Part shown: one piece after another, positions 16,738 through 24,009 of the stretch | Layout of the letters: each line of letters opens with the position of its first letter | How positions within the stretch are numbered: position 1 is the first letter of the stretch | Assembly (NCBI GenBank): GCA_011171075.1 | Contig: DUFD01000047.1 | Span: forward strand, 19,046-56,887 | Source: Dehalococcoidia bacterium | GTDB taxonomy: Bacteria; Chloroflexota; Dehalococcoidia; Dehalococcoidales; Fen-1064 | Length of the DNA stretch: 37,842 nt | Direction of reading: 5' to 3' | Made by a program: the position numbers and the translations under genes | Notes under the pieces: generated by a model | What the model saw: only the letters and a program-made list of their open reading frames with translations | The model's database searches: none | What the model was told of the DNA's origin: nothing

Positions 16738-17686
16738 AACTGAAGATAAGATAATGACCGGCAATGATGTAGAAGCCACCAAAGGCGTGATTTTCAATAT
16801 ACAGACCTACTCTATTCATGATGGCCCCGGAATTCGCACCACCGTTTTTCTGAAGGGGTGCCCGTTACGCTGTCTCTGGTGCCAGAATCCTGAGTCGCAG
16901 GTATTGCAGCCAGAAATCTTTTTTGACAGCGAGAAATGTACTGGCTGTGGGAAATGTGTCCAGGCTTGCCCCAATGGAGCCATCGAAATCTGCGATGGGC
17001 ACTCGAGGACGAACCGGGAGCTTTGCCAGGGTAGCGGGAAATGTGCTGAGGTATGTCCCAATGAGGCCAGAAACATCATGGGGAAACACGTCACCGCTGG
17101 CGACGTATTCAAAGAAGTAGCTGCTGACTCGATATTCTACCAGAGGTCTGGGGGTGGCGTCACTCTCGGTGGTGGTGAACCGTTAGCCCAACCTCAGTTC
17201 GCCGTCAGCTTGCTTAAGCTCTGTAAGGATGCCGGCATACATACAGCACTCGATACCTGTGGATACGCTAGATGGGAAACCATGAAGCGGGTACTGGAAT
17301 ATGTTGACCTGGTGCTGTACGACTTCAAGCATATGGACCCGGTTGAGCATGAGAAGCATACCGAGGTATCAAACGATTTAATACTGGATAACGTTAGAAA
17401 AATCCATCATGACCTGTCCATCCCCATTATTGCCCGGGTACCTGTAATACCGGGTTATAACGATTCCATTAAAAATATAGAGGCAACGTCCAGATTCATA
17501 ACGGCTGAACTGGGGGACTCAACAGGTGTTCATCTCCTGCCATATCATAAACTCGGTGAGACTAAATATGATAGGCTGGAAAGGGCGGAAAGCGCAATCT
17601 CAATTACGCCTTCCAGCGAAGAACACATGTCAGAACTCCAGAAGATTTTCGAGTCCTTCGGGCTGATAGTGCATACCGGAGGCTAG
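16730..17686 (+). CDS. Radical SAM glycyl-radical enzyme activase
   Basis: 318 residues. The radical SAM cluster is C44, C48 and C51 in GCPLRCLWCQNPE, with the preceding YSIHDGPGIRTTVF typical of PFL-activase relatives. A ferredoxin-like insert follows, as in activases of dehydratase and decarboxylase type: the first cluster motif is complete (C70, C73, C76, C80), but the second reads C99-x-x-S102-x-x-C105-x-x-x-C109, with Ser in place of the second cysteine. GGGEPL lies further on. It uses SAM to install the glycyl radical, presumably on the enzymes at 5670-8078 and 8304-10700, since it is the only activase in the window. It begins with GTG at 16730 or ATG at 16754; neither has a strong ribosome binding site. 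Confidence 0.9.
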   Translation: MLQTEDKIMTGNDVEATKGVIFNIQTYSIHDGPGIRTTVFLKGCPLRCLWCQNPESQVLQPEIFFDSEKCTGCGKCVQACPNGAIEICDGHSRTNRELCQGSGKCAEVCPNEARNIMGKHVTAGDVFKEVAADSIFYQRSGGGVTLGGGEPLAQPQFAVSLLKLCKDAGIHTALDTCGYARWETMKRVLEYVDLVLYDFKHMDPVEHEKHTEVSNDLILDNVRKIHHDLSIPIIARVPVIPGYNDSIKNIEATSRFITAELGDSTGVHLLPYHKLGETKYDRLERAESAISITPSSEEHMSELQKIFESFGLIVHTGG

Positions 17687-17779
17687 GAAAGAGGGTGCGA
17701 AACCTGAGTTTCCAGCTCTATTTATAGCAAAGGCTTTATATCCTAGAATCAGAAAAGTGCGAGATGAGGAATGTAAGAG

Positions 17780-18901
17780 GTGGCTGACAAGACATTGACA
17801 ATGTTGGTGGTTGGGGACTTAATCCTTGACCAGCCACAGGCAGAGACCTACTTCGAGTTTGTTGCACCGGTATTAAGGTCAGCAGATGTTGTGGTCGGGC
17901 AGGGTGAAGTCGTCTTTACCGACCGCGGTGTCTGTTCAACTACGGACGTGCCCGCTCCCCCCTGCGATCCCCAGAACATGAGTGCCCTGCCTTTTGCTGG
18001 CTTTAACGTGATTACCCTGGCTGGTAACCACATCTGGGATTCAGGCGCGCCGGGAATAGAGGACACAATAGCCGGTCTCCGTAATTATGGTATCGCCTGT
18101 ACTGGCGCTGGAATGAATATCGACGAAGCCAGACAACCAGCCATTATTGAACGTAATGGAGTGACCTTTGGTTTTCTATCGTACAATTGCGTTGGCCCCA
18201 AGGAGTCCTGGGCAACCAATAAAAAGGCGGGGTGTGCTTACGTGCAAATCATCACACATTATGAGTTGGACCATGCCACCCCTGGGGGGCCTCCGACGAT
18301 ATACTCCTTTGCCGAGCCGAAAAGCCTGGAACTCATGGTACAGGACATCCAGAACCTGAGGCCGCTTTGTGATATTCTGGTAGTCGCTCTGCATAAGGGT
18401 ATCGGGCATGTGCCAAGTAAGTTAGCCATGTACGAACAACAGGTCTCGTACGCCGCTATTGATGCCGGGGCTGACCTGATACTGGGGCATCACGCTCACA
18501 TACTCAGAGGAATAGAGCAGTACAGAGGCAAAACGATATTTCACGGCCTGTGCAATTTCGTTACCGTTACCCTGGCCCTCTCGGCCGATAGTGCCCGGAA
18601 CTCTGAGGAGTGGGCCATAAGAAGAAAAGAAGTGTTTGGCTTTGCTCCAGACCCGGAATATCCCACATATCCCTTTCATCCTGAGGCAAAGCAGACAATT
18701 ATCGCTAAGTGCACTATAAGTGATGGTAAAATATTTCAAGCAAGCTATCTTCCCTGTTGTATAAATAAACGTGGGCAACCAGAGATACTTGAGAATGACA
18801 AAAGGGGACAACAGGTCTTCGATTACATGGACAAGATAACCCGAGCAGCTGGCCTGAACGCTCAGTATAAATGGGAAGGCAACGAAGTATTGGTCTGTTG
18901 A
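17780..18901 (+). CDS. CapA-like metallophosphoesterase-fold protein (paralog 2)
   Basis: 373 residues from a GTG start with GAGGA nine bases upstream; the start aligns with the paralog at 26364. Motifs: VVGDLIL, AGNHIWDSG, LHKGIGH and GHHAHILRG. The HWG of paralog 1 is HKG here. There is no signal peptide. It is clearly closest to paralog 3 (shared blocks FLSYNCVGP, FHGLCNFV, FHPEAK and DKITR-AGLNA). It lies directly upstream of the MoaD-like/AOR gene set, with 12 bases to the next gene, so it may be co-transcribed with the tungsten-enzyme module. Substrate unknown. Confidence 0.8.
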   Translation: MADKTLTMLVVGDLILDQPQAETYFEFVAPVLRSADVVVGQGEVVFTDRGVCSTTDVPAPPCDPQNMSALPFAGFNVITLAGNHIWDSGAPGIEDTIAGLRNYGIACTGAGMNIDEARQPAIIERNGVTFGFLSYNCVGPKESWATNKKAGCAYVQIITHYELDHATPGGPPTIYSFAEPKSLELMVQDIQNLRPLCDILVVALHKGIGHVPSKLAMYEQQVSYAAIDAGADLILGHHAHILRGIEQYRGKTIFHGLCNFVTVTLALSADSARNSEEWAIRRKEVFGFAPDPEYPTYPFHPEAKQTIIAKCTISDGKIFQASYLPCCINKRGQPEILENDKRGQQVFDYMDKITRAAGLNAQYKWEGNEVLVC

Positions 18902-18913
18902 TACAGAGTCAGT

Positions 18914-19201
18914 TTGAAGAAGATACAGGTGGGTATTAGCATCAGCATTCACCCCAACTTACGTCATCTAACCAACGAACGGGAGGTAGTGCAAGTTAAC
19001 GGGAACACCGTTGGGCAGTGCCTCGAGCAGTTAGTTGCCCAATTTCCCGGCGTTGAAAGTGGGTTGTTTGCCAAAGACGGCACATTGCTAAATTATGTTA
19101 CTGTGTATGTAAATGGGGAGAGTGCTTATCCAGAAGAACTGGCCAGGTCGGTTAGTGATGGCGATGAACTGTATATTGTGCTGATGATTGCCGGGGGATA
19201 G
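18914..19201 (+). CDS. MoaD/ThiS-like small sulfur carrier
   Basis: 95 residues with the ubiquitin-like MoaD/ThiS pattern: a central VYVNGE strand, SDGDELYIV near the end, and the terminal Gly-Gly that is thiocarboxylated in sulfur carriers. MoaD-like proteins are often encoded beside aldehyde ferredoxin oxidoreductases, where they supply sulfur for the tungsto-pterin cofactor, and the AOR gene follows two genes on. The start is TTG at 18914; a weak ribosome binding site makes the exact N-terminus uncertain. Confidence 0.8.
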   Translation: MKKIQVGISISIHPNLRHLTNEREVVQVNGNTVGQCLEQLVAQFPGVESGLFAKDGTLLNYVTVYVNGESAYPEELARSVSDGDELYIVLMIAGG

Positions 19202-19217
19202 GAAAGGAGGCTGTATT

Positions 19218-19469
19218 TTGAACGACGAAACGACAACCGAAAGTCTTGCTAAAGGCAGGACCTATGGGGTGTTCAGGTGTTTAAACTGCTTCGAGCGGGT
19301 CAGTGCCCCGACGGGGTCAAAAGAGATGACATGCCCTCATTGCGGTTTTGCGTGGCGTATTGCGTGGGTAGCTCCCGATTTCCCCAGAATCAGAGGTCCG
19401 GTCTGGGATGTGAACCGGCAACTGGCTGAAAAAAGTGATGCTGAAGAAGCGAAAAAGGGTAAAAAGTAG
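19218..19469 (+). CDS. Small zinc-ribbon protein preceding AOR
   Basis: 83 residues from the TTG at 19218, which has AGGAGG seven bases upstream; an in-frame ATG at 19188 would overlap the MoaD-like gene and lacks such a site. Two CxxC pairs (CLNCF and CPHCG, about 25 residues apart) form a likely zinc ribbon or rubredoxin-like knuckle, followed by an aromatic stretch and a lysine-rich tail. It lies 2 bases before the AOR gene, so the two are coupled. Possible roles are an AOR assembly factor or small subunit; no named family is recognised. Confidence 0.65.
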   Translation: MNDETTTESLAKGRTYGVFRCLNCFERVSAPTGSKEMTCPHCGFAWRIAWVAPDFPRIRGPVWDVNRQLAEKSDAEEAKKGKK

Positions 19470-19471
19470 TT

Positions 19472-21379
19472 ATGGCTCTAAACAGAAAAATTGCATATAT
19501 TGACCTGAGCACAGGTCAGATAGAGACCAAACCAATACCTGTCGAAATGCGTAAGAAATTTCTTGGGGGTAGAGGGCTTGATATGTACCTGATGTACAAT
19601 CATATCAAGCCGGGTATAGACGCACTAAGCCCGGACAATGTGGTTTTCGTCAGTGCTGGAATCCTTGGTGCCACTCTGGCCTCAGCCTCGTCCAGGACCC
19701 ATATCGGCGGCAAGTCCACGCTAACTGGCTTTGTGGGCAGCGCTAATATGGGCGGCTTCTTTGCGCCGGAGTTGAGGTGGGCCGGTTTCGACCACCTGGT
19801 ATTAAAGGGCAAAGCCGAGAGACCTGTATATATCTGGATTCACAATGGCGAGGTTGAGATAAGAGATGCCGGGAATATCTGGGGGCAGACAGTTCATGAT
19901 ACCCAGCAGATTATACGAGAGGAGCTGGGTGACCGGGATATCAAGGTACTCACCATAGGTCCGGCCGGTGAGAAGCTGGTCAGATTTGCTAATGTTATGA
20001 CAGGTCTAAAAGATGCCGGGGGCAGGTCAGGAATGGGCGCCCTCCTTGGTTCCAAGAACCTCAAAGCGATAGCCGTCAGGGGCACCATGGATATCAAGAT
20101 AGAGCACCCGGCAGAGGCCCTGGAGTATAACAAGAAGATAATTACTCAGGTTACCTCGGCCAAGGTATCCCAGACACAGGGGAAGCTGGGTACACCTTTT
20201 ATATGGGGAGCAACCAACTCTCAGGGCTTGATAAGGGTTCGGAACTTCCAGCTCAACCAGCTTGAGAACGCTGATGAAGTCGAACCTGAGGCTCTCGAAG
20301 AGTTAGCTGTCGGGATGGCCGGATGCTTCGGCTGCCAGGTCCACTGTCGTTCAAAATATATCATACCCGAAGGGCCCTATGCCGGTGTCTATGACGAAGG
20401 CCCCGAGTACACCTCACAGGGCGCGTTTGCCGGAGAACCCGGCTGCAGAAATGCCAACACCGTTCTGGTAGGTAATCACCTGGTGAATATTTACGGTTTA
20501 GATAATCTGGAAACAGGCAGCATGATTGCCTGGGCCATGGAGCTTTACGAAAAGGGAATCCTAACGAGCAAGGATACCGACGGACTTGACCTCAGATTCG
20601 GTAATGACGATGCCCTCATAGAGATGGTACATCGCATTGCTAAGAGGCAGGGGCTGGGCGATATCCTGGCTGAAGGACCGCTCAGAGCTGCGGACAAGAT
20701 TGGTAAGGACTCCATTAAGTACCTTGTCCACGTCAAGGGTATGAGCAACCTCCACTCGGATGAGAGGGCGACACCAGCCCTTGCACTGGGAATCGCCACC
20801 GGTTCCAGAGGCGCCGACCACCTGAGAAGTCGTCCTGCCATTGACCTCTATCACCTGCCGGAATCGGTATTGCGCAGCATATATAGTCAGCCAGTGCCGT
20901 ATGATGGCCCTCTGAGCTCGGACTACCGTGACTACGAAGGAAAACCATGGCAGGTCGTGTGGCAGGAACATACTTACGAGGCCGTAGACTGTCTTGGAAT
21001 ATGCAAGTACCATACTATTTTCCTTGGTGCGACCCTACCGAATTACGAGGAATGGTCCAGATTACTATACCTCAATGCTGGTCTGGAGATGACGCCGCTC
21101 GATATCTGGACCGCTGCTGAGAGGGCTTACAACATTGAAAGACTTTTTAATATCCGGGAAGGACTGACCAGAGAGCATGACTGGCTGGTCGACCGCTACT
21201 TTGATGAACCAACCAGACTCGGGATTCCCGGAGTCCGCGGCAGGACGATAGACAGAGAGAAATTCAAGAAAATGGTTGATGAGTACTACGAGCATCATGG
21301 CTGGGATGAGCAGGGCGTTCCTCGTCCTGAGACTCTGCAAAGGCTGGGTATAGATAACGAGCCGTCTCATATGCTCTAA
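19472..21379 (+). CDS. Aldehyde ferredoxin oxidoreductase family protein, BamB-like
   Basis: 635 residues of the tungsten AOR family. Visible features are the N-terminal GGRGLDMYLMY, pterin-binding segments including FVGSANMGGFFAPE and GGRSGMGALLGSKNLKA, the 4Fe-4S ligands C285, C288, C292 and C507 (GCFGCQVHC and VDCLGIC), and the segment GMSNLHSDERATP followed by SRGADHLRSRP. The last segment recalls BamB, the tungsten subunit of class II benzoyl-CoA reductase, more than simple aldehyde oxidoreductases; this is from memory and needs a tree. Next come a four-cluster ferredoxin (BamC position) and LutB/LutA-like proteins that could pass or split electrons. It is cytosolic. Alternative: oxidation/reduction of an aldehyde or acid formed by the radical enzymes. 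Confidence 0.85.
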   Translation: MALNRKIAYIDLSTGQIETKPIPVEMRKKFLGGRGLDMYLMYNHIKPGIDALSPDNVVFVSAGILGATLASASSRTHIGGKSTLTGFVGSANMGGFFAPELRWAGFDHLVLKGKAERPVYIWIHNGEVEIRDAGNIWGQTVHDTQQIIREELGDRDIKVLTIGPAGEKLVRFANVMTGLKDAGGRSGMGALLGSKNLKAIAVRGTMDIKIEHPAEALEYNKKIITQVTSAKVSQTQGKLGTPFIWGATNSQGLIRVRNFQLNQLENADEVEPEALEELAVGMAGCFGCQVHCRSKYIIPEGPYAGVYDEGPEYTSQGAFAGEPGCRNANTVLVGNHLVNIYGLDNLETGSMIAWAMELYEKGILTSKDTDGLDLRFGNDDALIEMVHRIAKRQGLGDILAEGPLRAADKIGKDSIKYLVHVKGMSNLHSDERATPALALGIATGSRGADHLRSRPAIDLYHLPESVLRSIYSQPVPYDGPLSSDYRDYEGKPWQVVWQEHTYEAVDCLGICKYHTIFLGATLPNYEEWSRLLYLNAGLEMTPLDIWTAAERAYNIERLFNIREGLTREHDWLVDRYFDEPTRLGIPGVRGRTIDREKFKKMVDEYYEHHGWDEQGVPRPETLQRLGIDNEPSHML

Positions 21380-21411
21380 TACCCCTAACTCGCTCCAAGG
21401 AGGGCTATTTA

Positions 21412-21909
21412 ATGGCTAAGGTTCTGGTAATAGATTATGAGAAGTGCACTGGCTGCCGACTGTGTGAGCTGGTCTGTTCGGTTAAACACGAGGGAGTAAG
21501 TAATCCGGCACGAAGTCGCATAAAAATAGTAAAGTGGGAGATGGAGGGACGCTACGTCCCGATGAGCTGTCAACAGTGTGAGTCGGCCCCGTGTCAGGCA
21601 GTGTGCCCGGTTAAGGCCCTCTCCAGAGATGAGACATTGAATAGAGTGATAGTTGATTATGACGCATGTATTGGCTGCCGGATGTGTGTCGCCGTCTGCC
21701 CCTTCGGGGCCGTGGGATTCGATGTCCTTGGTAAAAGGATAATTAAGTGTGACCTGTGCGATGGCGTTCCTCTCTGCGCCGATTTCTGCGAGGTGGGTGC
21801 CATACAATATGTGGATGCCAGCCAGCAGAGCACCACTAAGCAGGTAACTGCGGCAGATAAGTTGTCAGAAATCATGCAAAAGGTTGCCCAGGCAATATCT
21901 TCTGTATAA
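21412..21909 (+). CDS. Polyferredoxin (DmsB/BamC-like, four 4Fe-4S motifs)
   Basis: 165 residues with four cysteine groups: CTGCRLCELVC, CQQCESAPCQAVC, CIGCRMCVAVC and CDLCDGVPLCADFC. This is the electron-transfer subunit type that partners AOR-family catalytic subunits, including BamC of class II benzoyl-CoA reductase. The ATG at 21412 has AAGGAGGG about seven bases upstream. It directly follows the AOR gene and precedes the LutB-like gene, so it likely wires the tungsten site to those redox proteins. The family call is firm; the partner is inferred from order. Confidence 0.85.
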   Translation: MAKVLVIDYEKCTGCRLCELVCSVKHEGVSNPARSRIKIVKWEMEGRYVPMSCQQCESAPCQAVCPVKALSRDETLNRVIVDYDACIGCRMCVAVCPFGAVGFDVLGKRIIKCDLCDGVPLCADFCEVGAIQYVDASQQSTTKQVTAADKLSEIMQKVAQAISSV

Positions 21910-23260
21910 TATCAGACCTGATTATAGAACGCCTCCCGTTAATGGTTTTAATGGTATGGACAAGGATTTACCCGTCTGGATACTTGAGCCGGAACTGACA
22001 GAAAAGAGGGACTCGTCGGCGCGGAAGCTATTTGAGGGAGGACAGAAGGCAGACTACCTCCCGGAAACTATCAGCATAGGTGACACCAGGCGGCAGTTAA
22101 GAACACTGAGGGAATACGCTCGAAGTAATATAAGTGTACTGGCTGGTGAACTTAAGACAAACCTGGGGCAGAAATACCCACAAGTAAAAGTATATACGGC
22201 TGCGGATAGCGTTGAAGCAATCGAATATATCACCCGAGCCTCGGACGGGCTGAATGTTATCTCTATCAACAACTCCAGCATTGTTACCCAGGAATTGAAG
22301 CCAGGGCTGACAGCCGGTGGCTTTACAGTAATCAACTCATACCTTAACGAATTTGACGTTAAGGAGAGAAGCATACGCGATTACTGGGACCTGCCCCGGT
22401 TATCGGAGAAAAACCTCGCTGGGACCTTTGAGGTATCAATAAAAACAACTGTCCTCGACTCTGACCGCGAATCTAAGAAATACCTGACGGTGCTGGGGGT
22501 TAACGCCATGTCAGCCGAGGACTGTACCGTATTCTTTCTTGAGCATTTCTCCAATATATACAATGACCTGAGACAGGCCGAAAAGGTTATTCTGGTCGTC
22601 GGTCTGGACAAGATAGTCAAAGACAGACAGGATGCTAACTTCCAGACCAAGTGTATGGCCGTATTCGGCATGGAAAGTGCCCTGCTTGGTCTAGGACCGA
22701 AACCGCGGCAAGCGCCGTCTATCGATGAGCTGGGGCTCCTGTCGTCGGACAGGAATAGAGAGCTGCACGTAATTCTCCTGGACAACGGCAGGGCTGGTCT
22801 GTTACAGGGTAAATATAAGGACTTGTTCTTATGTATTGGTTGCCGGGCGTGTAATCAACGCTGCCCTATCCGGCACTCCTTTACTGATGTTGATTACATC
22901 TGGAGTCCGCGGAACTACTTAAACCAGTTCCTGTATGGGAGGAGCCACTCTATTGATGTGTGCCTGCACTGTGAGGCCTGCCGCATGGAGTGTCCATTGG
23001 ATATTGACCTCCCACACTTGATGTGGCAGGCGAAGATGGATTATACAAGCAAACACGGCCCGTCATTTTACCACCGGATACTGGGAAAGCCTGAACTTCT
23101 GGCCAGGCTCGGTACACCCTTTGCCCCACTGGCCAATCGTCTCATGGCTAATGGCTTGGTAAGAGTCCTCACAGAAAAAATCGCCGGTATCGATAGGAAG
23201 GCCACGTTGCCCAGATTCCATTCCCAGACGTTCAGAAAATGGTTCAGACAAAATGCCTGA
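21884..23260 (+). CDS. LutB-like LUD-domain 4Fe-4S protein
   Basis: Up to 458 residues. A LUD (LutB/LutC-type) domain covers about 50-290, followed by two 4Fe-4S motifs (CIGCRACNQRCP about 315 and CLHCEACRMECP about 365), matching LutB of lactate-utilisation operons in layout and size. The longest frame opens at TTG 21884 inside the preceding gene; ATG 21956 is an alternative start that avoids the overlap. Neither has a good ribosome binding site. The CCG-domain gene that follows overlaps its stop, echoing LutA-LutB pairing. Next to an AOR and a polyferredoxin it is more likely part of an electron-transfer complex than a lactate dehydrogenase. Confidence 0.75.
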   Translation: MPRQYLLYNIRPDYRTPPVNGFNGMDKDLPVWILEPELTEKRDSSARKLFEGGQKADYLPETISIGDTRRQLRTLREYARSNISVLAGELKTNLGQKYPQVKVYTAADSVEAIEYITRASDGLNVISINNSSIVTQELKPGLTAGGFTVINSYLNEFDVKERSIRDYWDLPRLSEKNLAGTFEVSIKTTVLDSDRESKKYLTVLGVNAMSAEDCTVFFLEHFSNIYNDLRQAEKVILVVGLDKIVKDRQDANFQTKCMAVFGMESALLGLGPKPRQAPSIDELGLLSSDRNRELHVILLDNGRAGLLQGKYKDLFLCIGCRACNQRCPIRHSFTDVDYIWSPRNYLNQFLYGRSHSIDVCLHCEACRMECPLDIDLPHLMWQAKMDYTSKHGPSFYHRILGKPELLARLGTPFAPLANRLMANGLVRVLTEKIAGIDRKATLPRFHSQTFRKWFRQNA

Positions 23261-23990
23261 GAACCTGATTGGTAACAAAAAAGCGGCCATCTACACGGGG
23301 TGCTTTGCCAACTACTATTACCCTGAGGTAGGACAGGCTGCAGTAGAGGTATTGCGTAGAAACGGGGTACAGTTTATTGTACCCGACCAGGTATGCTGTG
23401 GTCTGCCAATGATTGCCAAGGGAAATACTAAAGGGGCATATAAAAATCTGGAATACAACGCCAGAATACTCAGTCAGGCAGTGGCCGATGGCTATGCCGT
23501 GATAACCACGTGCTCCAGTTGCGGCTTGATGATAAAGCGAGACTACCCGCTACTGCTAGATAACGAGCAGACGAGGCTCGTGTCGGAGAACCTGTACCAT
23601 ATCACTGAGTACCTGCTGAAGCTGCACGAAATGGGCCAGTTAGATACTGGATTCCAATCACTTCACCGGACCGTTTTCTATCATACGCCATGCCATCTGA
23701 CGGCCCAGCAACTAGGCGATGTGAGCGTTGAGATGCTAAAACTGGTCCCGGGTACAATCATAGAACATATCGGCCGCGAGTGCTGCGGAATGGCTGGCGC
23801 TTATGGCTATGAGAAGGCAAACTACAAACTGTCCCGAGAAATAGCCGGTAAATTATATAGCGAAATAGAAGAAAATCCCACCGACCGGATAGCGACCGAC
23901 TGTGGCGGCTGCAAGCTGCAGATAGAGGCTGGCACAGGGCGTAAGGCAGAACATCCCATCATCCTGCTTCAGGAGTCCTACGGAATATAA
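23253..23990 (+). CDS. CCG-domain protein (LutA / HdrB-like)
   Basis: 245 residues with two cysteine-rich CCG regions: VCCGLPM with TTCSSCGLM, and HTPCHLT with ECCGMAGAYG and TDCGGCKLQ. These ligate non-cubane or cubane Fe-S clusters in heterodisulfide reductase subunit B, GlpC and LutA. It overlaps the LutB-like gene by 8 bases, so translation is coupled. In class II benzoyl-CoA reductases BamD is an HdrB-like CCG protein, so this could be the equivalent component of an AOR-based complex here. A stand-alone LutA role is the alternative. Confidence 0.8.
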   Translation: MPENLIGNKKAAIYTGCFANYYYPEVGQAAVEVLRRNGVQFIVPDQVCCGLPMIAKGNTKGAYKNLEYNARILSQAVADGYAVITTCSSCGLMIKRDYPLLLDNEQTRLVSENLYHITEYLLKLHEMGQLDTGFQSLHRTVFYHTPCHLTAQQLGDVSVEMLKLVPGTIIEHIGRECCGMAGAYGYEKANYKLSREIAGKLYSEIEENPTDRIATDCGGCKLQIEAGTGRKAEHPIILLQESYGI

Positions 23991-24009
23991 GAAAAGAGGT
24001 GGTCGACTT

